From the NCBI RefSeq assembly GCF_006152115.1, contig NZ_VDFU01000003.1:124001-188000 (forward strand): a stretch of 64,000 nucleotides of DNA, read 5' to 3'. Under the pieces are notes generated by a model. That model was given only the letters and a program-made list of their open reading frames with translations. It was not told the DNA's origin and searched no databases. How positions within the stretch are numbered: position 1 is the first letter of the stretch; each line of letters opens with the position of its first letter. Of this stretch, positions 8,374 to 17,132 are shown piece after piece. The DNA comes from Rubellimicrobium rubrum (lineage in GTDB: Bacteria; Pseudomonadota; Alphaproteobacteria; Rhodobacterales; Rhodobacteraceae). Made by a program: the position numbers and the translations under genes.

Positions 8374-9731
8374 GGCGGGTTCCGGGCCGCCTGACGCTCT
8401 TCGCGCGCGAGGAGGGCGGCGGCATCACCGTCTGGGCGCTGTTCATGTTCCTGGCCACGCTGATGATCGGAGCGGTGGGCGTGGACGTGACCCACTTCTA
8501 CGAGGCCAAGGCCCAGCTGCAGGTCGCGGCCGACGTGGCGGCGCATGCGGCTCTGTTCCGGCGGCAGACGGTCCCTGTCGCGCAGGCGCGTGTGGACGCG
8601 ATCGACCGGGCCAAGGCCGGGATGCCCGAGAGCCTGTACGGCGAGGTCATCAAGGCGTCGGACATCACGTTCGGCACCTACGACCCGGTGACGCGGGTGT
8701 TCAGGCCGGACCCGACCGCGACCTCGGCCGTGCGGGTGAACGCCGGACGGACGCAGGCGCGCGGCAACACGGTCGAGCATCTACTGTTCCGCGTTCTCGA
8801 CCTCGATCCCACGGAGATCACCGCGCAGTCGATCTTCTATCTCCAGAATGGCAGGTGCCTTTACAACGGCTTCGTGTCCAGGGGCGTGGTGGACATCCAG
8901 TCCCAGAACCAGTTCTGGGACGGGTTCTGCCTGCATTCCAACGACTATGTGTCGCTGAACTCCCAGAACTTCTTCCAGCAGGGGACCACGGTTTCGATGC
9001 CGGACCTCGCGCGGCTCGACATTCCGGAGTCCGGGTTCAAGACCAACAGGGGGCTGCAGGATGCGCTGCGTTCGGGGCGCTACGAGCTCAACATCCTCGA
9101 CCGGCTGACCACGGAAGGTTCGGCGCGCGAGTCGCTGTGGGTCGGGTTGCAGACGCGGGGGTCGGCCGACTGGAACGGGCGGGGCTATCTGACCAGCCAG
9201 CCGGTCCAGGATCTCGGCACGGGTGGGGATGTGACCTACGTGCCCAGCCAGCTGCCCGCGGGGCGGGTCTACAGGCGCATGTGCGGCAACGCCGGCGATA
9301 CCCTGACGCTGCCGGGCGGAGTTTATGCCGACATCGTCCTTTTGACCAACTGCCAGATCCAGATCAGCGGCAAGGTCGATCTGCAGCAGGTGGTGCTTTA
9401 CACGACCAACACCGCCGCCATGTCGGTCAAGGTCAACAAGGGCGGCGGCGGCCAGACCGGGTTGTGGCTGGGCAAGGACGACGCCTGCGCGGCCGGGGGC
9501 GAGGCGCAGATCATCACCCATGGCGGATTTCACAACGCCGCCGGGCTGACCATGAATGGCGGGCAGATCATCGCGGCGGGTGACGTCAACTTCGCCGCCG
9601 ACGCCGAGGGCGTGGGCGCGGCCATCGTGGCGGGTGGCACCATCGACGGCACCAGCAACATTGACATGCGCGGCTGCAGCATGGGTATGGACAAGAACTT
9701 CATGGTCGCGGCCCTGCGCATGGCCGGGTGA
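8370..9731 (+). CDS. TadG-like pilus assembly protein
   Basis: A 453-residue protein beginning MRRVPGRLTLFAREEGGGIT. It carries the TadG-type N-terminal helix VWALFMFLATLMIGAVGVDV and the characteristic EAKAQLQVAADVAAHAAL stretch that follows the membrane segment. No vWA MIDAS motif is visible, unlike the other TadG-like protein at 4470-6167. The C-terminal 200 residues are Gly/Asn/Gln-rich with repeated short strands, which may form a beta-helical fold. The start overlaps the preceding pseudopilin stop. The likely location is inner membrane with a large periplasmic domain. Confidence 0.78.
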   Translation: MRRVPGRLTLFAREEGGGITVWALFMFLATLMIGAVGVDVTHFYEAKAQLQVAADVAAHAALFRRQTVPVAQARVDAIDRAKAGMPESLYGEVIKASDITFGTYDPVTRVFRPDPTATSAVRVNAGRTQARGNTVEHLLFRVLDLDPTEITAQSIFYLQNGRCLYNGFVSRGVVDIQSQNQFWDGFCLHSNDYVSLNSQNFFQQGTTVSMPDLARLDIPESGFKTNRGLQDALRSGRYELNILDRLTTEGSARESLWVGLQTRGSADWNGRGYLTSQPVQDLGTGGDVTYVPSQLPAGRVYRRMCGNAGDTLTLPGGVYADIVLLTNCQIQISGKVDLQQVVLYTTNTAAMSVKVNKGGGGQTGLWLGKDDACAAGGEAQIITHGGFHNAAGLTMNGGQIIAAGDVNFAADAEGVGAAIVAGGTIDGTSNIDMRGCSMGMDKNFMVAALRMAG

Positions 9732-9811
9732 GCGGGGCACTCGTCCTGAGCGGGGCGCGGGCGTTGCTTCCGCCCCCCTCCAGACGTTATCGAGTCGGGA
9801 GGGGGTGGTGC

Positions 9812-10302
9812 ATGCGGTACTCGGGCTTTCGGCTGATCCGGGAAGGCTCGACCGGCAGCAAGGGCTGGACGCGAGCCTGGCGCGATCCCGCCCTTAAGGC
9901 CGAGTACGATGCGGTCGTCATCGGGGGCGACCTCGACCTCTACGCGAGCTATGCGGCGCGGGGGAACCTGCCGATGGTAGAGCATGTGATGGAGGCGGGC
10001 ATGACGCTGATGCCCATGATCGGGCGGGCGCGGGTGCTGCGGTCCTGGGGTGGGATCATGGACATGAGCCCGGACGGGTCGCCCATCATCGACCGGACCC
10101 ATGTGGACGGGCTCTTCCTGAACTGCGGCTGGAACTACCGGGGGGGGGCAAGGTTGTCCCGGCGAGCGGCTGGTGCATGGCGCACCTGATGGCGACGGGG
10201 CAGCCGCACGAGGCCGCGGCGCGGTTCCGGCTGGACCGCTTCGCAACGGGGCGGGGGATCATGGACGAGGAAGGCACGGGGGCGCAGCATTCGCTGCACT
10301 AA
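9812..10302 (+). pseudogene. soxB: sarcosine oxidase beta subunit remnant (internal deletion and frameshift)
   Basis: The N-terminus MRYSGFRLIREGSTGSKGW and the start of the FAD motif (YDAVVIGG) match SoxB. The reading then jumps directly to the C-terminal region DLDLYASYAARGNLPMVEH and RSWGGIMDMSPDGSPIIDR, so roughly 200 or more residues including the rest of the FAD domain are missing. After CGWNY the frame is lost at a run of nine G (10140-10148). It resumes in another frame as KVVPASGWCMAHLMATGQP, ending at the TAA at 10300-10302. A good Shine-Dalgarno still precedes the ATG. This is the first gene of a decayed soxBDAG operon and cannot make a working enzyme. Confidence 0.85.
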
Positions 10303-10307
10303 AACGA

Positions 10308-10715
10308 ATGGGCAGCGTCTCCGATTTCAATCTGGTCGAGCTTGGCAAGTTCTTGAGATTCATCCTGCGTGCCAAGTTCGATCCACCTGTCGATGACAAG
10401 GCATTCACGCCGGAGATCAATCGGCTGCTCGACGCTATCCGAGACGCGGCTGAGCGGCTCGATGATCCCCGGAAGGACATGATCATATTGGGCTACTTTC
10501 GTGGTTCTGCGCTGGACCAGCAGAATCTCCGAACGGTCATCGAAGCCGCTAAGCATGAGTATCAGTTCTGTCGCGGGCACATCTCCTTTCGCGACTTGGT
10601 CGAGACCGGGATTTACCCCTTCGTGCTCGATGAGAGTGGTCTTTCGGAGGTGGCGAAGGCGGCCGAGAGCATCGAGACGCCCCAGTCAAGCCGTGACCCG
10701 AGGACGTTAGAGTGA
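10308..10715 (+). CDS. unknown protein inserted in the decayed sox operon
   Basis: A 135-residue ORF starting MGSVSDFNLVELGKFLRFIL with no family I recognise. It looks soluble and mostly helical, and contains a single Cys (HEYQFCRGHISF). Its base composition is visibly less GC-rich than the flanking genes. In intact operons soxB is followed directly by soxD, so this gene is foreign to the operon and lies exactly between the two remnants. It has no convincing Shine-Dalgarno. It may be a recently acquired cargo gene or a chance ORF in an inserted segment, but the protein-like composition favours a real gene. Confidence 0.55.
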   Translation: MGSVSDFNLVELGKFLRFILRAKFDPPVDDKAFTPEINRLLDAIRDAAERLDDPRKDMIILGYFRGSALDQQNLRTVIEAAKHEYQFCRGHISFRDLVETGIYPFVLDESGLSEVAKAAESIETPQSSRDPRTLE

Positions 10716-10722
10716 ACACAAG

Positions 10723-10875
10723 ATGCGTGTGACCTGTCCGTTCTGCGGAAAATGGGACCGGCGGGAGTTCACCGTGCAGAGGGACGACACCCCCTTGCAC
10801 CGGCCCGAATGGGATGCGGGGGCGGAGGTTTGGCCGGGACCTGCGCGCGGCTGGGGGTCTACCACTATGGGGTGA
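10723..10875 (+). pseudogene. soxD: sarcosine oxidase delta subunit remnant
   Basis: Starts MRVTCPFCGKWDRREF, the zinc-binding Cys-x2-Cys N-terminus typical of SoxD, and keeps similarity to about residue 37 (PEWDAGAEVW). It then runs out of register and stops after 50 codons. SoxD is normally about 90-110 residues, and the second half, including the second pair of Zn ligands, is missing. The sequence joins directly to a 3' fragment of soxA, so a single deletion probably removed the end of soxD and most of soxA. Confidence 0.75.
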
Positions 10876-11694
10876 CGACCACGACAGCGGCGGCTGGGCC
10901 GGTCATGAGGCATCTGGACTTCGTGGCCCAGGTGCTGCGGCCGGAGCTGGACGTTGAATGCGTGTCGGTCACCGAGCAGTGGGCGCAGGTCTCGGTCGCG
11001 GGGCCGTGGTCGCGCGAGATGCTGCAAAGCGTGGTGGAGGGCGACCTGTCGGACGCGGCGGTGCCCTTTATGGGATGCGGGGCGGTGTCGGTCTTGGGCG
11101 TGCCGGGGCGGGTGTTCCGTATCAGCTTTTCGGGCGAGCGGGCCTATGAGGTCGCGGTGCCGGCGCGGTTCGGCGCGGCGCTCTGGCGGCTGCTGGTGGG
11201 GCAGGCCGAGGGCCTGGGCGGCGGGGCCTATGGGCTGGAGGCGCTGAACGTCCTGCGGATCGAGAAGGGGTTCCCCACGCACGCCGAGATACTCGGGCGG
11301 ACCACGGCCTTCGACCTTGGGCTCGAGCGGATGGTGGCCAAGGGCAAGGACTGCGTGGGCTGGGCGTCGTCGCGTCGAACGGGGCTGCTGGAGGAGGACC
11401 GAGAGCAGCTGGTGGGTCTGCGGCGCGGGGCGCGGTCGGGGGCAGATCACCGCCGGGGCGCATCTGTACCGGCGCAACGACGCGGCGGTTCGCGCGACCG
11501 GGCAGGGCCATGTGACCTCGGCCTGCTGGTCGCCGACCTTTGACACCGCGCTGGCGCTTGGCTTCCTGAAGGCCGGGCGGGCGCGGCACGGGGAGTTGGT
11601 GGCGCTCGTGGACGCCATGCGAGGCGTGGAGACCCTGTGCGAGGTCACGGACCCGGTCTTTCTCGACCCGGAGGGAAGGCGGATGCGTGGCTAG
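10854..11694 (+). pseudogene. soxA: sarcosine oxidase alpha subunit 3' remnant with frameshift
   Basis: Only the C-terminal aminomethyltransferase-like (GCV_T) part of the roughly 1000-residue SoxA is left, beginning around GVYHYGVTTTTAAAGPVMRH. Recognisable stretches are VTEQWAQVSVAGPWSREML, FRISFSGERAYEVAVPARF and LRIEKGFPTHAEILGRTT. Around 11418-11446 the frame shifts. The true C-terminus continues in another frame as ITAGAHLYRRNDAAVRATGQ and ends at the TAG 11692-11694. The N-terminal FAD/NAD and Cys-rich regions are gone, so the remnant is non-functional. Confidence 0.82.
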
Positions 11695-12235
11695 GCTTCT
11701 GGAGACGGGCCCGGCGCAAGGGCTGGGGCTGCCGCTGGCTGTTGGCGGGGCGACGCGGTCAGAGGTGGTGCTGGGGCCGGCGTGGTCCATTGCGCTCTTT
11801 CGGGGGCAAGAGGCGGCCAACGCGCGGGCGTTGGGCGTCGTGCTGCTGCCCGCGCCCGCGCTGATGGAGCCGATCGACGGGGTGCGCCTGATCTGGGCCG
11901 GGCCGGGGCAGGCACTTCTGGTGGGCCGCGCCGCGCCGGATGGGCTGGACGGGATCGCCGCCGTTGTCGAGCAGGGCGATGGCCTTGTGGGGCTGAGGCC
12001 GGACGGCCCCGCCGCGCGGTATGTGCTCGCGCGGCTCGTGCCGCTGAACCTGCGGGACGGGGCCTTCCCGGAAGGGGGCACGGCCCGCACGCTGCTCGGG
12101 TCCATGAGCATGACGCTGCTGCGGTCAGGGGCGAATTGCTATTAGGTCATGGGAATGAGGAGCATGGCCCTGACCCTGGTGCACGAGATCGAGGGGGCCA
12201 TGCGGGGCGTCGCGGCGCGCGCCGGGGCCGCCTAG
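11687..12235 (+). pseudogene. soxG: sarcosine oxidase gamma subunit with in-frame amber codon
   Basis: Starts at GTG overlapping the soxA stop, as in intact sox operons, and reads MARLLETGPAQGLGLPLAV. The frame is open until TAG at 12143-12145. Translation past that codon, in the same frame, gives VMGMRSMALTLVHEIEGAMR and the proper SoxG end at TAG 12233-12235. The amber codon sits where the family usually has Glu (Y-E), so a single G-to-T change explains it. About 30 C-terminal residues would be lost. With the soxB, soxD and soxA lesions it marks the whole operon as inactive. Confidence 0.75.
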
Positions 12236-12265
12236 GGCCCCAGCGCATTGCTCAAGGGTATGGCG

Positions 12266-15200
12266 TCAGACGCCCGAACCTGTCGCGGTCCCGGCCAGCA
12301 GGGTCGCGTTGCCGCCTGCCGCCGTGGTGTCGATGCAGACATGACGCTCGATGAGGACTTGGGCGGCGTCCGGGCGGGTCACGATCAGCGGCAGGATCGC
12401 AGCCGGACGCTGGGCCAGGGCCTGTTCGTAAGCCCGCGCCGTCGCCTCGTCGCCCCACCAGATCGCGCCGCCGAGGGGGCTCAGATCGATCAGGGCCTTG
12501 GGCGGGACAGCGCCCCCTGCCTCTACGGCCAGACCCCCGAGGTCGCGGATCGCGGCGGCCTGCGCCTGCGCAGCCTCGGGGCCCGGGCCGAGGCAAAGGA
12601 TCGGCGGGCGGGGGTGGAGCGAAAGGCGGTTCGATTCGCCCGTGGGGCCCGGCATGTCGGTGGGGGCGGCCGGGGCTGCCAAGGGAGTGGCCTGGAGCGC
12701 GCGGCCGAGTGCCACGGCATCGGCCTCCCGGTCCCAGGCCCTGGTTGCCACCTCGGGCGTCCGCGGCCCGAAGCGGGGGAGGTAATGCGGCCCGCCCGCC
12801 TTGGGGCCGGTGCCTGACAGACCCTCGCCGCCGAAAGGTTGGGAACCCACGACCGCGCCGATCTGGTTGCGGTTGATGTAAAGGTTGCCCGCACGCACCC
12901 GGTCCACGATCCGCTGCACGCGGTCGTCGATGCGGGAATGGAAGCCGAAGGTCAGGCCCATGCCCGTCGCGTTCACCGCGTCGATGACGCGGTCGAGGTC
13001 TGCGGCCTTGTAGGTCGCGACGTGGAGGACGGGGCCGAAGACCTCGCGCTCGATGTCCGCGATGCCGGTCACGCGGATGACGGTCGGCGCGACGAAGGTG
13101 CCGTGATGAGGAACCGGTCGCTCGGCGACCACGCGGCCTTTGCCTCGGGCGCGGTCGATGTGGGCTTGGATGCTCGCTTGCGCCTGCACGTCGATGACAG
13201 GGCCAAGGTCGGTGGACAGGTCCCAAGGGTCGCCGGGGCGCAGTTCGGCCATCGCGCCGCGCAGCATGTGCAGCACGGGCTCTGCCACCTCTTCCTGAAG
13301 GTAAAGGCAGCGCAGGGCGGAGCAGCGTTGGCCTGCGGACCGGAAGGCCGAGGTCAGGATGTCGCGGACCGCCTGTTCCGGCAGGGCCGTGGAATCCACC
13401 ACCATAGCGTTGATGCCGCCGGTTTCCGCGATCAGGGGACGACCGGCGGGACCGTTCGCCATCGCAGCCCGGATGCGTTGCGCGGTACCGGTGGAACCGG
13501 TGAAGGCCACGCCGGAAAGGCGCGGGTCGGCCGTCAGCGCGCCCCCGGTCTCGGCCCCGCCGGGAAGCAGCTGGAGCGCGTCGCGGGGCACCCCCGCCTC
13601 GTGCAGCCATTGCACGGCACGGTGGGCGATCAGGGGCGTCTGCGGCGCGGGTTTGGCAAGGACGGCGTTGCCGGTGACAAGCGCGGCGGCGATCTGGCCG
13701 GTGAAGATGGCGAGCGGGAAGTTCCAGGGCGAGATGCAGGCCCAGACGCCGCTCCCGTCCGGTCCCTGCGCCTGCGCGGCGTAATAGCGAAGGAAATCCA
13801 CGGCTTCGCGCAACTCGCCCACGCCGTCGTTCAGCGTCTTGCCGGCTTCGCGGGCAAGAAGGGCGAAGATCTCGCCTTCGTTCGCCTCGTAAAGGTCGGC
13901 GGCGCGGTTCAGGATCGCGGCCCGCTCGGCCAGGGGGGCGGACCAGGGGCGGGCATCGTCAATCGCGGCGGCGACCGTGGCGGCGTCGGCCTCAGTCACG
14001 CGGCCCACGAGGCGGCCGGTGGCAGGCTCGCGGAGTTCGCGGGTGGGGCCGGTAGCCTCGGTCGCGACGAGGGGGGCGGCTTGCCAGAGCGTGTCGCGGA
14101 AGGGCGCACGGGCGGCGTCGAGGAGCGCGAGGGTCGGCCGGTCGGTGATGTCGCGCCCGCGCGAGTTGGCGCGCTGGGGCAGGAACAGCTCGGACCCGGT
14201 GGGGATCGTGCGGGTGGGGCGGGCCTCGAAGGGGTCGGGGACGACGTCTTCGGGCGGGATGGATTCGTCCACGATGCGGTTCACGAAGGAGGAGTTCGCC
14301 CCGTTCTCCAGGAGACGCCGCACGAGGTAGGCGAGGAGGTCGCGATGCGCGCCGACGGGAGCGTAGATGCGCAAAGCGGTACCCTGCGCCGCGCTGTTGA
14401 GGTCGTGCAGCGTCTCGCCCATCCCATGTAGGCGCTGGAACTCGTAGGAGGAGGACGGCATGGCCATCCCTTCGGCCATGTGGAGGATGGCTGCCACCGT
14501 GTGAGCGTTGTGGGTCGCGAATTGCGGGTAGATGCGATCCGTCATGCCCAGGAGCTTGCGGGCGTTGGCGATATAGCTCACGTCCGTCGAGGTCTTGCTG
14601 GTGAAAACCGGGAAGTCCGTGAGCCCCTCGACTTGTGCCCGTTTGACTTCGGCGTCCCAATAGGCCCCCTTAGCCAGTCGCAGCATGATGCGACGGTCAA
14701 GCGCGGTCGCGAGCGCGTGGAGCCAGTCGATCACCTGGCCTGCCCGGCGGCCGTAGGCTTGGACCACCACGCCGAAGCCGTCCCAGCCGCGCAGGCCCGG
14801 ATCGCGCAGCGTGGCCTCGATCACGTCGAGCGACAGGGACAGGCGGTCGGCCTCCTCGGCGTCGATGTTGAGGCCCATCCCGGCGGCGCGGGCGAGATGG
14901 CAGAGAGACGCGAGGCGGGGGACCAGTTCGGCCATGACGCGGTCCTTCTGCGCCTCCTCGTAGCGGGGGTGCAGGGCGGACAGCTTGACGGAAATGCCGG
15001 GGTTCGCGGCGACGGAGCCCTTGGTGCAGTCTTGCGCGATGGCGCTGATCGCGCGGGAGTAGGACAGGTGATAGGCGCGGGCGTCGGCTTCGGTGCGCGC
15101 GGCCTCGCCCAGCATGTCGTAGCTGTAGGTGACGCCCCGGGCCTCCTGCGTCTTGGCGCGGGCGCGGGCGGCGTCGATGGTTTCGCCCAGCACGAACTGG

Positions 15201-15736
15201 CGGCCCATCTCCTTCATGGCGCGGCCCACGGCGGCGCGGATCACCGGCTCGCCCAGGCGGCGGACGGCGGAGCGGAGGCGGCCCGCGACCCCCGGAGGCG
15301 CGTCGTCCAGCACCTTGCCCGTCAGCATCAAGGCCCAGGTGGAGGCGTTCACGAGGCTGGAGGCCGATTGGCCCAGGTGCTTGCCCCATTCGGCGGGGGC
15401 GATCTTGTCCTCGATCAGGGCGTCGATGGTCTCGGCGTCGGGCACGCGCAGCAGCGCCTCGGCGAGGCACATCAGCGCCACGCCTTCGTCGGTCGAAAGC
15501 CCGTACTCGGCCAGGAAGACCTCCATCAGCCCCGGACGGCTCGCGGCACGGATCCGGCGCACGAGATCGGTGGCCTGTTTGCCAATGGCGGCGCGATCGG
15601 CGCTGGATAGCCCGGCCTGCCCGCGCAGACGATCCAACAGCGGTCCCTCGGGCGCCACTGCGCCCGCGTCCACGGCGGCGCGCAGGGCTTGGAGGTCGGG
15701 AGCGGCAAGGACGGCGTGATGGGTCATGGCGGGCAT
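12266..15736 (-). CDS. putA: bifunctional proline dehydrogenase / P5C dehydrogenase
   Basis: Two-step oxidation of proline to glutamate (FAD then NAD+). The product has 1156 residues. The N-terminal PRODH barrel includes MLRLAKGAYWDAEVKRAQVE, FPVFTSKTSTDVSY and the FAD/proline-site region FATHNAHTVAAILHMAEG. The aldehyde dehydrogenase half carries CISPWNFPLAIFTGQIAAAL, VAFTGSTGTAQRIR, LIAETGGINAMVVDST and the catalytic Cys in SAGQRCSALR. The C-terminus has EGLSGTGPKAGGPHYLPRF and a type B-like extension. There is no N-terminal ribbon-helix-helix domain, so PutA itself is not the repressor, in agreement with the divergent Lrp-type gene next door. ATG 15736 and ATG 15727 are both possible starts. 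Confidence 0.96.
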   Translation of the reverse strand: MPAMTHHAVLAAPDLQALRAAVDAGAVAPEGPLLDRLRGQAGLSSADRAAIGKQATDLVRRIRAASRPGLMEVFLAEYGLSTDEGVALMCLAEALLRVPDAETIDALIEDKIAPAEWGKHLGQSASSLVNASTWALMLTGKVLDDAPPGVAGRLRSAVRRLGEPVIRAAVGRAMKEMGRQFVLGETIDAARARAKTQEARGVTYSYDMLGEAARTEADARAYHLSYSRAISAIAQDCTKGSVAANPGISVKLSALHPRYEEAQKDRVMAELVPRLASLCHLARAAGMGLNIDAEEADRLSLSLDVIEATLRDPGLRGWDGFGVVVQAYGRRAGQVIDWLHALATALDRRIMLRLAKGAYWDAEVKRAQVEGLTDFPVFTSKTSTDVSYIANARKLLGMTDRIYPQFATHNAHTVAAILHMAEGMAMPSSSYEFQRLHGMGETLHDLNSAAQGTALRIYAPVGAHRDLLAYLVRRLLENGANSSFVNRIVDESIPPEDVVPDPFEARPTRTIPTGSELFLPQRANSRGRDITDRPTLALLDAARAPFRDTLWQAAPLVATEATGPTRELREPATGRLVGRVTEADAATVAAAIDDARPWSAPLAERAAILNRAADLYEANEGEIFALLAREAGKTLNDGVGELREAVDFLRYYAAQAQGPDGSGVWACISPWNFPLAIFTGQIAAALVTGNAVLAKPAPQTPLIAHRAVQWLHEAGVPRDALQLLPGGAETGGALTADPRLSGVAFTGSTGTAQRIRAAMANGPAGRPLIAETGGINAMVVDSTALPEQAVRDILTSAFRSAGQRCSALRCLYLQEEVAEPVLHMLRGAMAELRPGDPWDLSTDLGPVIDVQAQASIQAHIDRARGKGRVVAERPVPHHGTFVAPTVIRVTGIADIEREVFGPVLHVATYKAADLDRVIDAVNATGMGLTFGFHSRIDDRVQRIVDRVRAGNLYINRNQIGAVVGSQPFGGEGLSGTGPKAGGPHYLPRFGPRTPEVATRAWDREADAVALGRALQATPLAAPAAPTDMPGPTGESNRLSLHPRPPILCLGPGPEAAQAQAAAIRDLGGLAVEAGGAVPPKALIDLSPLGGAIWWGDEATARAYEQALAQRPAAILPLIVTRPDAAQVLIERHVCIDTTAAGGNATLLAGTATGSGV

Positions 15737-15837
15737 CCGAAGCAGGCTGATGACGCGGACGATACCGCATCGCAGGAAGGCGGTGGGCCTGCTATTGTCC
15801 TATTCGACAGGCGAATCGCCCTTCGTGGAGGTCAGGG

Positions 15838-16305
15838 ATGCGCGATCTTCCCGGCTTGGATGACTTTGACAGGCGGATCCTCGATGTGGTGGCGCGCGAT
15901 GGTCGGATCAGCATCGCCGACCTGGCCCGGCGGGTGGGCCTGTCCAAGTCGCCCGTGCAAGCCCGGCTGCGGCGGCTCGAGGCAAGGGGGGCCATCCGCG
16001 GCTACCGGGCTCTGCTCGATCCGGCGGCGACGGGCCGCGAGCATGTGGCCTTTGTGGAGGTCCGGTTGTCGGATACCCGCGAAACGGCCCTGGCGCAGTT
16101 CAACGCCGCCGTGCTGCGCATCCCCGAGATCGAGGCCTGCCACATGATCGCGGGCAGCTTCGACTACCTGCTCAAGGTCCGCACCAGCGGGATGCCGGCC
16201 TATCGGGCCGCCCTGGCCGAGCATATCTCGACCCTGCCGCATGTGGCCGCGACCTCGACCTATGTGGCGATGCAGGCGGTCAAGGAGGACGGAATGCCCG
16301 CCTGA
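15838..16305 (+). CDS. putR: Lrp/AsnC-family regulator (PutR-like)
   Basis: A 155-residue one-domain-pair regulator. An N-terminal winged helix-turn-helix (FDRRILDVVARDGRISIADL followed by ARRVGLSKSPVQARLRRLE) lies at about residues 9-50. A C-terminal RAM ligand-binding domain contains the GSFDYLLKVRTSG motif. The gene is divergent from putA with about 100 nt between the starts and has a good ribosome-binding site (GGAGGTCAGGG) before ATG. In alphaproteobacteria such a gene encodes the proline-responsive activator of putA, and that role is inferred here from position. Confidence 0.9.
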   Translation: MRDLPGLDDFDRRILDVVARDGRISIADLARRVGLSKSPVQARLRRLEARGAIRGYRALLDPAATGREHVAFVEVRLSDTRETALAQFNAAVLRIPEIEACHMIAGSFDYLLKVRTSGMPAYRAALAEHISTLPHVAATSTYVAMQAVKEDGMPA

Positions 16306-16347
16306 CCCTTTCGTCCGGAAGCCGGGCCCGCTAGGGTCGCCGGGCCT

Positions 16348-16431
16348 GCCCGCGTGGTGGAATGGTAGACATCAGCGACTTAAAATCGCTTGGCTTCGGC
16401 CGTGCCGGTTCGAGTCCGGCCGCGGGCACCA
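16348..16431 (+). tRNA. tRNA-Leu (anticodon UAA)
   Basis: A class II tRNA. The acceptor stem GCCCGCG (16348-16354) pairs with CGCGGGC (16421-16427), followed by an encoded ACCA. The anticodon stem AGCGA/TCGCT encloses the loop CTTAAAA, giving anticodon TAA at 16381-16383. A short variable arm and a T arm with GCCGG-TTCGAGT-CCGGC follow. The downstream DNA holds an IS remnant. Confidence 0.95.
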
Positions 16432-16637
16432 AATGACTGGAAATGATCCAGTTGGAACAGCCACTTATCAGTGGTTCGAGGCTGATGATCAGCCTGTCTA
16501 TCCCCCTTGCTGAGGTATGCGCACGGAGACGGTGCGGGGTCCCGTCAGAGTGATGGGGCTTGGGCGAGGCGGGGGGTCGGCTTCACGCGCCAGATGACCA
16601 GTCGCAGGTCCTTCCGGTCCTTTGCACCTTCTCCGGG

Positions 16638-16868
16638 GTGATCCGCTTGGCCGTGATGTTCCATCTGCGCTTCCCGCTTTCGCCGGCCACTGTGGAGGAC
16701 GCCCATAAGCGCGGCATGAAGTTGAGCCACGAAGCAATGTGGTTCCGGATGCAGTGCTTTGGGCCGGTGCTTGCGGCCGAGATCGGCAAGACGCGTGTGT
16801 CTGGTTTGCACGCCTCCTACGGACGATGGCACCTCAATGAGGTGTTCGTGAAAGCGAGCGGCGTCTCG
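16638..16868 (+). pseudogene. IS6-family transposase remnant
   Basis: One frame of about 77 codons resembles the N-terminal half of IS6-type transposases. Recognisable pieces are GVIRLAVMFHLRFPLS, VEDAHKRGMKLSHEAMWF, FGPVLAAEIGKTRV and GRWHLNEVFVKASG, the last corresponding to the region of the first catalytic Asp (usually WHLDE, here WHLNE, so the Asp is replaced by Asn). The rest of the DDE domain is missing and no terminal inverted repeats were found. The segment is less GC-rich than its surroundings and lies about 200 bp downstream of the tRNA-Leu gene. Confidence 0.75.
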
Positions 16869-17044
16869 CACCAGAAGGCGACCTATCCGGTCGTGCTACA
16901 ATGGAACCTGTTCCGACTTGACCGCTCTTGACGGGTCAAGGCGCAGTTTCTGGTTAAGTCTGATGGCGCACCCTTTGGATTTTGGCGAGATCGCGCTGGT
17001 TCTATCCCGAAGAACGAAGAACAACAAAGCGTAGGGCGAGAGAA

Positions 17045-17099
17045 GTCAGCCCCATTTCGTTGATCCGGCAGGGCCAGCCGACGCGAACACGGGGCTGAC
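17045..17099. repeat. 9-bp inverted repeat after the GGDEF-EAL gene
   Basis: GTCAGCCCC (17045-17053) and GGGGCTGAC (17091-17099) form a perfect inverted repeat with a 37-nt spacer. It lies just beyond the stop of the minus-strand GGDEF-EAL gene. It may act as a terminator stem or be an IS-related end. There is no T tract. Confidence 0.35.
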
Positions 17100-17132
17100 C
17101 CGCAGGAGCACCATGCTGTTCGTTCCCGATCG

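Noticed and set aside
15780-15837. PutR operator in the putA-putR gap
   Set aside because: A weak pseudo-palindrome around ATTGTCC...GCGAAT is visible, but too few positions match to claim a site.
16917-16940. CTTGACC-N10-GGTCAAG as the end of the IS6-like element
   Set aside because: It does not resemble IS6-family terminal repeats and no matching copy was found on the other side.
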